Of a stretch of DNA of 52,549 bases, positions 31,499 through 40,197 are shown piece after piece (position 1 is the first letter of the stretch; the number at the start of each line of letters is the position of its first letter). The notes beneath the pieces were generated by a model. It saw only the letters and a program-made list of their open reading frames with translations. It made no database searches and had not been told where the DNA came from. Origin of the DNA: an uncultured Prevotella sp. (lineage in GTDB: Bacteria > Bacteroidota > Bacteroidia > Bacteroidales > Bacteroidaceae); assembly GCA_900316015.1 (NCBI GenBank), contig ONBG01000020.1:1-52549 (forward strand), in the 5' to 3' direction. Made by a program: the position numbers and the translations under genes.

Positions 31499-31780
31499 AC
31501 CCGTATGCGTCCCATCATCACCTCGGGAGAACGGCTTTAAAGCAACAAGCGATTGTCTCATGAAGTGGGGGACAACTACAACGCGTCCTCTTAGGGATTG
31601 CTCCTTGATCATCATCAGTCAAGTCACATCCCATGTCAAGGAAAGAGCAAAGCATCTTATATGGGTGAATCGCGATATAGAACTAAATTAATATATTTTT
31701 CCTTTTTCGATTTCCTAAATTCAACAGAAAGCACTATCTTTGCAACTATATTTCGAAATAACACTTATTGATTTTAATAA
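31499..31780. other. Intergenic stretch with possible decayed coding sequence
   Basis: No confident gene. A frame overlapping the end of the lipoprotein gene stays open to 31691 and could encode a short peptide, but no family is recognised and no ribosome site supports it. A clear promoter box lies at 31735-31742. Confidence 0.4.
31735..31742 (+). promoter_or_regulatory. -7 promoter box of the DUF2723-pda-queG operon
   Basis: TATCTTTG followed by C matches TAnnTTTG, 38 bp before the ATG at 31781, in an A+T-rich tract. Confidence 0.6.
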
Positions 31781-34700
31781 ATGAAACAGTACAAATTAGT
31801 GGACAATGTGCTGGGATGGATTGCATTTGTCATCGCAGCATTCACTTATTGCTCCACCATTGAGCCGACAGCCAGTTTCTGGGACTGTCCTGAATTTATT
31901 ACAACAGCCTTCAAGCAAGAGATCGGTCATCCACCTGGTGCTCCATTCTTCATGCTCGCCGGCAATCTGTTCACCCATTTTGCGAGTGACAATTCCCATG
32001 TGGCCATGATGATCAACACGATGAGTGCACTGTTGAGTGCAGCCACGATCATGTTCCTGTTTTGGACGATCACCCATCTCACACGCAAGTTGATCTTAAA
32101 AGATTGGGATTCATTGACAACCAGCAAGCTGATTGCCATCGAGGCATCTGGTTTGGTTGGCGCGTTGATCTATACCTGGAGCGACACCTTCTGGTTCAGT
32201 GCCGTTGAGGGTGAAGTATATGCCTTCTCCTCGGCCTTTACTGCTGTCGTGTTCTGGCTGATCCTGAAATGGGAAGACCATGCGGATGAGCCTCATTCCG
32301 ACCGCTATCTTGTGCTGATCTTTTACATGACCGGTCTGTCGATTGGCGTTCACCTGCTGAACTTGCTTTGTATTCCGGCCATCGTGCTGGTATTCGTCTA
32401 TCGGAAATTCCCACAGGTGGAACTGAAAGGCTCCTTAGTTGCCCTCTTCATCTCATTCCTGGTCGTAGCCGGAGTGCTATACGGTGTCGTACCAGGCATC
32501 ATCACGGTGGGAGGCTGGTTTGAGCTCTTTTTCGTCAACGTCTTAGGATGCCCATTCAACACGGGAGAGATCATTTATATCATCCTGCTTGTGGCATCCG
32601 TGATCTGGGCGATATACGAGAGCTATGTTGACAAGAGCCAGAAGAGAGAGAATATCTCCTTCCTCCTTGCCGTAGGTATGTTAGGTATTCCCTTCTACGG
32701 TTATGGATGGAGCAGCGTTGCCATCGGTATCGTCATTCTCGCGATCTTGTGGTTCTTGCTCAATTACCAAGTGAAGGTAGACAAGAAATCACCGAAGAAA
32801 TTGCTCGTTAGTGCCCGTGTCAAGAATACGGCACTGCTTTGCATGCTCATGCTGATGATTGGATATTCCAGCTATGCGCTGATCGTCATCCGTTCCTCTG
32901 CCAACCCTCCTATGGACCAGAACTCCCCAGAGGATATCTTCACGCTAGGCAGCTACCTAAGCCGTGACCAATATGGCGACCGACCTCTATTCTACGGTCA
33001 GGCATATACATCTCAGGTCAAGCTGATCCAGGATGGTAACTTCTGCAAACCAGACATATCAGAAGGAGCTCCTATTTATCAGCGGAAGGAAAAGTCGTCC
33101 AAGGACGAGAAGGATTCCTACTTCGTGGTCAGTCATAAGAACAAATACATCTATGCGCAGAACATGATATTCCCGCGTATGTATGACTCTTCGCATGCCA
33201 AAGACTATGAAAGTTGGATGGGAGGCGTAGATGGTTACCAGACGACATACGACCGTTGTGGGGAGACCGTACAGGTAAAGATGCCTACCCAGTTGGAAAA
33301 CATCCGCTTCTTCCTCTCCTATCAATGCAATTTCATGTATTGGCGCTACTTCATGTGGAACTTTGCCGGCAGGCAAAATGACCTCCAAAGCAGTGGAGAA
33401 TTAGAGAAAGGCAACTGGATCACAGGTATTCCGTTCATCGACAATGCCCGTTTGGGCGACCAAAGCAAGTTGCCGGATGAGCTCAAGGAGAACAAGGGGC
33501 ATAATGTCTTTTATTGCCTTCCCTTGCTGCTGGGACTCATCGGATTTTTCTGGCAGGCATTCCGGGGACAACGTGGGATCCGCCAATTCTGGGTGGTTTT
33601 CTTCCTGTTCTTCATGACGGGACTCGCAATCGTCATCTATTTGAACCAGACTCCTGCACAGCCACGTGAACGAGACTATGCGTATGCGGGATCTTTCTAT
33701 GCATTCGCTATCTGGTGCGGCATCGGCGTTGCTGCTATTCTCGACCTGATCAAGAAATACCTGCATGTCGATGGCATCGCCATCGCGACCATTGTCGCCA
33801 TTCTCTGCCTGTTAGTACCTATCCAAATGGTATCCCAAACATGGGATGACCATGACAGAAGTGGACGATACACCTGCCGTGACTTTGGTCAGAACTACCT
33901 GATGACCTTGCAGGACAAGGGAGCTCCGATCCTCTTCACAAACGGTGATAACGACACCTTCCCCTTGTGGTACAACCAAGATGTGGAAGGAGTGCGCACG
34001 GATGCCCGCGTCTGCAACCTGAGTTACTTGCAGACTGACTGGTATATCGACCAGATGAAGCGTCCCGCCTATAACTCGCCATCACTGCCTATCTCCTGGC
34101 CTCGACTCGATTACTGCTCTGGAACGAACGAATACGTTGAGATCAATGCGGAAGCCAAGCAACAGATCCTGGACTTCTACAAGCAGAATCCGGCACAGGC
34201 CAAGGCACAATTTGGTGACAATCCGTTTGAGGTGAAGAACATCATGAAATATTGGGTTCGGTCGAAAGATCCCAACATGCACTTCATCCCGACCGACACC
34301 TTATACATCACCATCGACAAGAATGCAGTCAAGAAGAGTGGCATGCTCATGGCTGGCGATACGATTCCTGACAAGATGGTCATCTCCTTGGCAGGCAAGA
34401 ACGCCCTCTACAAAGGCGATCTCATGATGCTTGAAATGCTCGCACAAAGCAATTGGACACGTCCGATCTACGTGGCACTCACGGTGGGACAGGAAAACTA
34501 CATGAACCTGGGTGATAACTTTGTGCAAGAAGGACTCGCCAACCGTATCACGCCGTTCACAACCAAGAATCCTGGCGTCAAGAACTTCGACACAGAAAAG
34601 ACATACCGCAACGTCATGTTCCGGTATAAGTATGGTGGACTGAGGAAGCCTGGGCTGTACATCGATGAGACCGTCATGAGAATGTGCTACACCCACCGCA

Positions 34701-35116
34701 ACTTGTTCGCGCAACTTGCCTTGCAGCTCATTGCAGAACACAAGTTAGACAAGGCAAAGAAAGTGTTGGACAAAGAGGAGAAGGAACTTCCAGAATATAA
34801 TATCCCTCACAAGTTTGACAGTGGCAGCATGGATTTGGCACGTGCCTATGCCGTCTTAGGGGAAAAGGCAAAGGCCAAACACATCGTGGACATCCTATGG
34901 AAGACAGCCTCCCAATACTGGAACTGGTATCTCGCTTTGGATGGGAGCAATTTCCAAGGATCCATGAATGATTGCATCAAACAGATGTATATCATGCAGC
35001 AGTTGAACCAGATTACCCGACTCTTTGATACTAATCTCGCTGCAAAGCAGGAGAAAGAATTCAATGCTTTCTATAACAGGTATCGTGGGAAAGGTGGTCA
35101 AATCCCGGAAGAGTAA
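31781..35116 (+). CDS. DUF2723 (GT117) membrane glycosyltransferase-like protein
   Basis: 1111 residues. The N-terminal DUF2723 region has the ASFWDCPEFI and GHPPGAPFFMLAGNLF motifs, where the acidic residue and the HPPG loop recall the active-site face of GT-C transferases. It is followed by roughly eleven transmembrane segments to about residue 680, with PRERDYAYAGSFYAFAIW close to the last ones. The soluble C-terminal half extends to the end with helical repeat character. GT-C enzymes transfer sugars from lipid-linked donors to proteins or glycans at the outer face of the inner membrane. In Bacteroidetes this family is thought to act in protein or surface glycosylation; donor and acceptor are unknown. 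The stop overlaps the next ATG (TAATG). Confidence 0.85.
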   Translation: MKQYKLVDNVLGWIAFVIAAFTYCSTIEPTASFWDCPEFITTAFKQEIGHPPGAPFFMLAGNLFTHFASDNSHVAMMINTMSALLSAATIMFLFWTITHLTRKLILKDWDSLTTSKLIAIEASGLVGALIYTWSDTFWFSAVEGEVYAFSSAFTAVVFWLILKWEDHADEPHSDRYLVLIFYMTGLSIGVHLLNLLCIPAIVLVFVYRKFPQVELKGSLVALFISFLVVAGVLYGVVPGIITVGGWFELFFVNVLGCPFNTGEIIYIILLVASVIWAIYESYVDKSQKRENISFLLAVGMLGIPFYGYGWSSVAIGIVILAILWFLLNYQVKVDKKSPKKLLVSARVKNTALLCMLMLMIGYSSYALIVIRSSANPPMDQNSPEDIFTLGSYLSRDQYGDRPLFYGQAYTSQVKLIQDGNFCKPDISEGAPIYQRKEKSSKDEKDSYFVVSHKNKYIYAQNMIFPRMYDSSHAKDYESWMGGVDGYQTTYDRCGETVQVKMPTQLENIRFFLSYQCNFMYWRYFMWNFAGRQNDLQSSGELEKGNWITGIPFIDNARLGDQSKLPDELKENKGHNVFYCLPLLLGLIGFFWQAFRGQRGIRQFWVVFFLFFMTGLAIVIYLNQTPAQPRERDYAYAGSFYAFAIWCGIGVAAILDLIKKYLHVDGIAIATIVAILCLLVPIQMVSQTWDDHDRSGRYTCRDFGQNYLMTLQDKGAPILFTNGDNDTFPLWYNQDVEGVRTDARVCNLSYLQTDWYIDQMKRPAYNSPSLPISWPRLDYCSGTNEYVEINAEAKQQILDFYKQNPAQAKAQFGDNPFEVKNIMKYWVRSKDPNMHFIPTDTLYITIDKNAVKKSGMLMAGDTIPDKMVISLAGKNALYKGDLMMLEMLAQSNWTRPIYVALTVGQENYMNLGDNFVQEGLANRITPFTTKNPGVKNFDTEKTYRNVMFRYKYGGLRKPGLYIDETVMRMCYTHRNLFAQLALQLIAEHKLDKAKKVLDKEEKELPEYNIPHKFDSGSMDLARAYAVLGEKAKAKHIVDILWKTASQYWNWYLALDGSNFQGSMNDCIKQMYIMQQLNQITRLFDTNLAAKQEKEFNAFYNRYRGKGGQIPEE

Positions 35117-35745
35117 TGATCATTGAGCAACCTGCTAAATGGTTGCGCTGGTTATATCCCAGGGCGACTTGGAGAATGGACAAGAACGAACATGCAGTTT
35201 ACCTGACGTTCGATGACGGTCCTATCCCCGAGTCGACCCCTTTTATCCTAAAGACGCTCGCTGAATATGATGCAAAAGCCACCTTCTTCATGGTCGGAGA
35301 GAATGTCCTCCGCTATCACGACCTCTATCATGAGATCGTAAAAGCTGGGCATCAGGTCGGGAATCACACCTTCAACCATATCGGTGGAGCCAAGCATACG
35401 ATCCATACATACATTAAGAATGTGGACCAGGCGAACGAATTGCTTCATACCAACCTCTTCCGCCCACCCCATGGATGGATGAGGCACGACCAATATGCGT
35501 GGTTAGGAAGGAAATACAAGATCATCATGTGGGACTTAGTGACCCGCGACTATTCCAAATGGATGACGGGAAAGGACATCCTCAATAACGTAAAGAGATA
35601 TACCCGCAACGGTTCCATCATCACTTTCCACGATTCGTTAAAGAGCATAGACAAGCTACACTATGCGTTGCCGGAAGCGTTGGAATGGCTAAGAGAACAA
35701 GGATATGAATTCAGAACTTTCGAATCATATAAAAGCCGAGGCTAA
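35116..35745 (+). CDS. Polysaccharide deacetylase family protein (NodB domain)
   Basis: 209 residues, one NodB-type domain. Catalytic Asp and metal site: TFDDGP (about 35-40), the zinc-binding HTFNH, RPPHG, and ITFHDS near the C-terminus. It removes acetyl groups from N-acetylated sugars in peptidoglycan or surface glycans. No signal peptide is evident at the N-terminus (MIIEQPAKWLRWLYPRATW), so location is unclear. Starts in the DUF2723 stop and ends 41 bases inside queG. Confidence 0.88.
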   Translation: MIIEQPAKWLRWLYPRATWRMDKNEHAVYLTFDDGPIPESTPFILKTLAEYDAKATFFMVGENVLRYHDLYHEIVKAGHQVGNHTFNHIGGAKHTIHTYIKNVDQANELLHTNLFRPPHGWMRHDQYAWLGRKYKIIMWDLVTRDYSKWMTGKDILNNVKRYTRNGSIITFHDSLKSIDKLHYALPEALEWLREQGYEFRTFESYKSRG

Positions 35746-36661
35746 AAGTCTCGGCTTTTATGCTTGTGGAATTGCCAAGGCTGATGCCGTGGACAACGAG
35801 ACAGCAACAAGGTTTCAAGATTGGCTTGCCCAAGGAAAGAACGCAGACATGGCTTATCTGAACAACTACACGGACAAGCGCTTGGATCCCAGGCTCCTCA
35901 TGACTGGGCTGAAGAGCATCGTGTGCGTGGCCCTCAACTATGCCCCAGCCGAGCGAATGCCAGACAATGAATATCAATTGGCGGCTTATGCCTATGGTCA
36001 GGACTATCACGATATCGTAAAGAACAAACTAAGGCAATTGGCCTCCCGATTTGGATTTGAATGCATGGATAGCAAAGGAACCCCAATTGATGACGGAAAC
36101 ATCCATTACCGAGTGTTCTGCGATAGCGCCCCTATCTTGGAAAGATATTGGGCCGTACGGGCCGGGATTGGTTGGAAAGGGAAGAGCCAGCAACTGATCA
36201 TTCCCCAGGCTGGCACCATGTTCGTCTTAGGCGAACTCTTCTTAGACATAGAACTTGAGTACGACCAGCCCATGAAGAGCAGATGTGGGAGATGCCATCG
36301 TTGCATAGATGCCTGTCCTACGCAGGCATTAAAGGAAGGAGAATGTATGGATGCCAGGAGATGCCTTTCGTACCTCACCATTGAGAACCGGGGTGACATC
36401 TCGCCGGAAGTAGCAGCCAAAATGGGGAACACAATCTATGGTTGCGACAGATGCCAGCAAGCGTGTCCGTGGAATCATTTTGCCCAACCCAATCACACAC
36501 CAGAGCTTCAGCCCAGGCCCGAGCTGATGAACATGACAAAAGAAAAGTGGCAGAACCTGACGGAAGAGGAATATCGCGCACTCTTTCGGGGCAGTGCCGT
36601 CAAAAGGGCGAAATACGCCGGTCTCATGAGGAACATACATGCGGTAGAAAAGAAAAAATGA
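35705..36661 (+). CDS. queG: Epoxyqueuosine reductase
   Basis: 318 residues. The N-terminal DUF1730/cobalamin-binding part (IKAEAKSLGFYACGIAKAD onward) is followed by two ferredoxin-like [4Fe-4S] motifs, CGRCHRCIDACPTQAL and CDRCQQACPWN. It performs the last step of queuosine synthesis in tRNA, reducing the epoxide in a B12-dependent reaction. The start at 35705 is supported by the conserved N-terminus even though it overlaps the deacetylase gene by 41 bases. A perfect terminator-like hairpin lies inside its first codons. Confidence 0.93.
   Translation: MNSELSNHIKAEAKSLGFYACGIAKADAVDNETATRFQDWLAQGKNADMAYLNNYTDKRLDPRLLMTGLKSIVCVALNYAPAERMPDNEYQLAAYAYGQDYHDIVKNKLRQLASRFGFECMDSKGTPIDDGNIHYRVFCDSAPILERYWAVRAGIGWKGKSQQLIIPQAGTMFVLGELFLDIELEYDQPMKSRCGRCHRCIDACPTQALKEGECMDARRCLSYLTIENRGDISPEVAAKMGNTIYGCDRCQQACPWNHFAQPNHTPELQPRPELMNMTKEKWQNLTEEEYRALFRGSAVKRAKYAGLMRNIHAVEKKK
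35729..35761 (+). terminator. Terminator-like hairpin inside the start of queG
   Basis: Perfect 12-bp arms ataaaagccgag (35729-35740) and ctcggcttttat (35750-35761), 9-base loop containing the deacetylase stop codon. G+C-rich centre followed by TTTTAT resembles an intrinsic terminator, but the same bases encode conserved QueG residues IKAEAKSLGFY. Confidence 0.6.
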
Positions 36662-36676
36662 ACGCTCTTGGCAAGA

Positions 36677-36786
36677 GGTAACCTCCCGTCTTGCAAAAGA
36701 TCATCTCCAGCCTCCTAATAGGTCATCTAATGAAGCCTAAAAGATCATCTAACGGCACGTGAAAGGTCATCTCCTGCCCAAGCCCT
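36677..36786. repeat. 22-bp tandem repeat, five units
   Basis: RRTCATCT recurs with exact 22-base spacing at 36699, 36721, 36743 and 36765, and a weaker first unit (GGTAACCT) begins at 36677. The unit end is usually A-rich (aaaa, aata, aaaa, gaaa). The rest of each unit is variable. It lies between the 3' ends of queG and glmM. Confidence 0.75.
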
Positions 36787-36802
36787 CGGCAAGCCCATCA
36801 AA

Positions 36803-36838
36803 AAAAGCGGTATCAGAAGAACCTCCGATACCGCTTTT
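36803..36838. terminator. Bidirectional terminator between queG and glmM
   Basis: Perfect arms aaaagcggtatc (36803-36814) and gataccgctttt (36827-36838) with a 12-base loop and flanking A and T tracts. Serves the convergent queG and glmM transcripts. Confidence 0.9.
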
Positions 36839-36856
36839 ATTATTAATAGAATCACT

Positions 36857-38242
36857 TTATTTCTGCATATCATAGACAACCTGCATGAGTTGCTTGCCTA
36901 AGGCATCAGCCTCTTCCATCGTCTTCGCCTCGCTGTAAACGCGGATGATCGGCTCTGTATTGCTCTTGCGAAGGTGAACCCATTTATCCGGGAAATCTAT
37001 CTTAACGCCGTCGATATCCGTGATCTGTTCATCCTTGTACATGTCCTTGACCTTGTTCAAGATCGCATCTACATCCGTTTCCGGTGTCAAGTCAATCCGG
37101 TTCTTGGCGATGAAGTAATTGGGGAATGTTTTCCTCAGCTCACTCACCTTGCAGCCTTTTTGAGCCAAGCTGCTCAAGAAAAGGGCGATACCCACCAAGG
37201 CATCCCGTCCGTAATGGCTTTCTGGATAGATCACTCCGCCATTGCCTTCTCCACCGATCACGGCATGAACCTCCTTCATCTTGGTCGTCACATTCACCTC
37301 GCCAACGGCGGCTGGCGTATAAACACCTCCGTGCTTCTCGGTAACATCCCGAAGGGCACGTGTAGAACTCAAATTAGAGACCGTATTCCCTGGCGTATGA
37401 GAAAGGACGTAATCAGCAACACTGACCAAGGTATATTCCTCGCCAAACATCTTCCCATCCTCACAAATAAACGCGAGCCTGTCGACATCCGGGTCAACGA
37501 CAATGCCCAAGTCATACCCGCCCTTGGCGATCTCATCCATGATACCGCCTAAGTTCTTCTCCAATGGCTCTGGGTTATGGGCGAAATCACCATTAGGCTC
37601 CCCATTTAGGAACTTGTATTCTACCCCTAAAGCCTTCAAAAGCTCAGGGAGGATGATACCACCCACAGAATTAATGCTATCAACGATCACCTTGAAATGC
37701 GCGTTCTTGATGGCTTCTACATCCACGAGCTTCAAGGCAAGCACGCTGTCAATATGCTTTTGGTTAAACGTATTATCATCCGTGTAACTGCCTAAATGGT
37801 CAACGTCAGCGTATTCGAAATCCTCCTTGTCAGCGATTTCCAACACTTCGTTTCCATCAGCTTTCGTCAGGAACTCCCCTTCCTTATTCAGAAGTTTCAG
37901 AGCATTCCAATGACGAGGGTTATGGCTTGCCGTAATGATGATGCCACCAGCAGCGCCAGACATCCTGACGGCCAACTCCGTCGTAGGTGTCGTTGCCAGA
38001 CCGATATTGATGACATCATATCCCATGCCCATGAGCGTACCGCAAACGACATTCTTTACCATCAAGCCAGAGATGCGGGCGTCACGTCCGACAACGATTT
38101 TATTACTTTCCGACTTTCCGCTACGACGGATAAAAGTAGCATAAGCCGTAGTAAACTTCACGATGTCCAAAGGGTTCAAGGTGTCCCCCGTGTGTCCGCC
38201 AATGGTTCCGCGGATACCAGAAATAGATTTAATAAGTGTCAT
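36857..38242 (-). CDS. glmM: Phosphoglucosamine mutase
   Basis: 461 residues, a four-domain alpha-D-phosphohexomutase. The phosphoserine loop is TASHNPRHW with Ser106, the Mg loop is DPDVDRLAF, the sugar-binding loop is GEGNGGVIYP, and the phosphate-binding C-terminal loop is RKSNTEPIIRVYSE. It converts glucosamine-6-P to glucosamine-1-P for UDP-GlcNAc; related phosphomannomutase activity cannot be excluded from sequence. Start at 38242 is 22 bp downstream of the DUF4827 stop, so both are probably in one operon. Confidence 0.88.
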   Translation of the reverse strand: MTLIKSISGIRGTIGGHTGDTLNPLDIVKFTTAYATFIRRSGKSESNKIVVGRDARISGLMVKNVVCGTLMGMGYDVINIGLATTPTTELAVRMSGAAGGIIITASHNPRHWNALKLLNKEGEFLTKADGNEVLEIADKEDFEYADVDHLGSYTDDNTFNQKHIDSVLALKLVDVEAIKNAHFKVIVDSINSVGGIILPELLKALGVEYKFLNGEPNGDFAHNPEPLEKNLGGIMDEIAKGGYDLGIVVDPDVDRLAFICEDGKMFGEEYTLVSVADYVLSHTPGNTVSNLSSTRALRDVTEKHGGVYTPAAVGEVNVTTKMKEVHAVIGGEGNGGVIYPESHYGRDALVGIALFLSSLAQKGCKVSELRKTFPNYFIAKNRIDLTPETDVDAILNKVKDMYKDEQITDIDGVKIDFPDKWVHLRKSNTEPIIRVYSEAKTMEEADALGKQLMQVVYDMQK

Positions 38243-38264
38243 ATCAGTTAACTAAAAGAAAAAA

Positions 38265-38906
38265 TTACCGCCCTCGTTCAAATGTTATCTCATACAAGCA
38301 AGGATAAACACTTGACATAGCACTGGCCTGACCTTGGGGTGAAGGCACGATCAACTTGACCTTCGCGATCTCATCCCCATCCTTGGAGGGTCGCCCTATA
38401 TTGACGAAAGGCAGGGCTGCCAGCCATCCAGAGGGGACAGCAGTGCTACTATATACAGATGCCATGATGCTGGATCCACTGATAAACACGCCCGTATAGG
38501 TGCCCGACGTGTTAGTCACTGTCATCTTGTCGACGATTGAAGAATAATATAGGACATTATTGGAAAGTATCAATGAATCCGTCAACAAATTATATTCATC
38601 AAACCGACATAAGACAGTTGCAGTCTCTCCGCTTTTGATCTTTTTGCCACATCCTTTCCGAATAATTTGCATATAGACACCTGTCGATTCAAAAAGGACG
38701 AACTCATTCTTGCTCACGTCTGTCGTAGAGTCCTGTGCCTTGAATTCAGATTCAGAGATCACCTTCACTGCTGAATCCTTGATATAAGCATTGATAGCCG
38801 CATTCTCCTTTTTCTTCTGGTCGGCATAGGTCTCACCATCGTTACAAGAAGCGAATGAAACCACTGCGAGAACAAGCACTAAAAGGGCATAAATTAACTT
38901 TCTCAT
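38265..38906 (-). CDS. DUF4827 lipoprotein
   Basis: 213 residues with a signal peptide and lipobox (SFASC, Cys21). The mature part has QKKKENAAINAYIKDS, GVYMQIIRKGCGKKIKSGETATVLCRFDEYNL and a C-terminal YPCLYEITFERGR, a pattern of Bacteroidales DUF4827 proteins whose core resembles FKBP-type proline isomerases. Isomerase activity is unproven. Upstream of glmM in the same operon. Confidence 0.82.
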   Translation of the reverse strand: MRKLIYALLVLVLAVVSFASCNDGETYADQKKKENAAINAYIKDSAVKVISESEFKAQDSTTDVSKNEFVLFESTGVYMQIIRKGCGKKIKSGETATVLCRFDEYNLLTDSLILSNNVLYYSSIVDKMTVTNTSGTYTGVFISGSSIMASVYSSTAVPSGWLAALPFVNIGRPSKDGDEIAKVKLIVPSPQGQASAMSSVYPCLYEITFERGR

Positions 38907-38927
38907 ATTCTGTTATCAAATTCTCGA

Positions 38928-38935
38928 CAAAGTTA
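38928..38935 (-). promoter_or_regulatory. -7 promoter box of the DUF4827-glmM operon
   Basis: Reads TAACTTTG on the minus strand, about 22 bp before the start codon at 38906. Confidence 0.5.
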
Positions 38936-39061
38936 ATAAAAAGAGAAGAGAGAAAGAGAAGGGTATCTTCCTTTTTTCTAATATTTAACACGATTTAGGT
39001 ACTCTTGGTATACCCATCCCTGCCAGGCAGTAGACGATATGCCAGAAGGAGGACCGACTGC

Positions 39062-40099
39062 CTATTTCTGTAACCGTTCCTTGTAATGCAGGATTGCTTG
39101 CCTGACGATCTTCTCTGCCTCTTCCATGGAGCATAGGAGTCTTCCACCGCTGGCATTCAGATGTCCCCCGCCATTGAAGAACTGCTCTGCCATCTCGTTG
39201 CAGGGGAAATCGTCCACCGACCTCAGGCTGACCCAGATCAAGTTATCCCTACGATCGTCCTCGCGCAAGGAGATGGATAACTTCATCCCCTTGATTTTCA
39301 GTGGCTCATTGACCAATCCTTCGGCATCACCCTTGATATAGTGGAAAGTGACCATATCCTTCCTGGTAATCGTGAAATAAGAGGCATGGCAATCCGCCAA
39401 GACATTCAGCTTCTGGTACATCATATATCCCCGCAGCCGTATGGCCCAAGAGCTGTAGTTATTAAATACATTACGATAGATCTTATCCTTATCAATCCCC
39501 TTCGTCAACAGCTGACTGACGATGAAAAAGATCTCCGGGCGATTGGAATTATAGGTGAACCCACCCGTATCTGTCATCATTCCACAGTAAATAGGGACAG
39601 CCATCTTCCTGGTAATATTGTCAAATTCATTCAATTGCCATAGGATTCTGAAAATAATCTCTGAGGTACTGCTCATCTCTGGGTGAGAGATGGTCAAGAT
39701 TGTGTCCATCGAAGGGTTCAGATGATGGTCGATCATCACCTTCTTTCCAGGAGCCTTGAGCAAGAGATCCTTCATTTCGTCCACACGGTCTGCACTATTG
39801 AAATCCAAGCAGAAGACAAGGTCAGCCCGCTCGAACTCGTTCCCTACCGTATCCGGATGTTTGTCGAAACGCACGATTCTCTCCACATTCGGCAACCAAT
39901 GCAGGAAATCAGGGAAGGCGTCAGGTACGACAACCATCGTTTCCTTACCCCGCATGCGAAGGTATTCTGCCCAAGCCAAACAAGAGCCTAAGGCATCTCC
40001 GTCCGGCGATTTATGACAACAGATAGCAATACGGTTTGCCTCTGAGATAAGAGATTGCAAGGAGGCTTGCTCCTCTTCTGTTAAGATGTCAATTTGCAT
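39062..40099 (-). CDS. nrnA: DHH-family oligoribonuclease / PAP phosphatase
   Basis: 345 residues. The N-terminal DHH domain holds SPDGDALGSCLAW, CLDFNSADRVD, MIDHHLNPSMD and DTGGFTY metal-binding motifs; the C-terminal DHHA1 domain has FNGGGHLNASGGRL. NrnA-type enzymes degrade nano-RNA and dephosphorylate pAp. The start at 40099 is followed by a good N-terminus, and a promoter box ends only 8 bases before it, so the mRNA may be nearly leaderless. Confidence 0.9.
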   Translation of the reverse strand: MQIDILTEEEQASLQSLISEANRIAICCHKSPDGDALGSCLAWAEYLRMRGKETMVVVPDAFPDFLHWLPNVERIVRFDKHPDTVGNEFERADLVFCLDFNSADRVDEMKDLLLKAPGKKVMIDHHLNPSMDTILTISHPEMSSTSEIIFRILWQLNEFDNITRKMAVPIYCGMMTDTGGFTYNSNRPEIFFIVSQLLTKGIDKDKIYRNVFNNYSSWAIRLRGYMMYQKLNVLADCHASYFTITRKDMVTFHYIKGDAEGLVNEPLKIKGMKLSISLREDDRRDNLIWVSLRSVDDFPCNEMAEQFFNGGGHLNASGGRLLCSMEEAEKIVRQAILHYKERLQK

Positions 40100-40107
40100 A
40101 GTGGGTG

Positions 40108-40115
40108 CAAAGGTA
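40108..40115 (-). promoter_or_regulatory. -7 promoter box of nrnA, very close to the start codon
   Basis: TACCTTTG on the minus strand, eight bases upstream of the ATG at 40099; transcription would begin a few bases before the ATG. Confidence 0.55.
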
Positions 40116-40142
40116 CTTCATTTCGCCCGATTACACAAAAAA

Positions 40143-40164
40143 AGGCGCACGAAAAAGTGCGCCT
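40143..40164 (-). terminator. Terminator of the nucleotidyltransferase gene
   Basis: Arms aggcgcac (40143-40150) and gtgcgcct (40157-40164), 6-base loop. On the minus strand it is followed by a run of seven T, and it lies 33 bp after the stop of the gene at 40198. Confidence 0.88.
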
Positions 40165-40197
40165 GCTCCTATTTGAATGAAGTTGTGATATCAAGCC

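Noticed and set aside
36677-36786. The 22-bp tandem array as a CRISPR array
   Set aside because: Only eight bases are constant, the spacer-like parts are 14 bases, and no cas gene is in the window.
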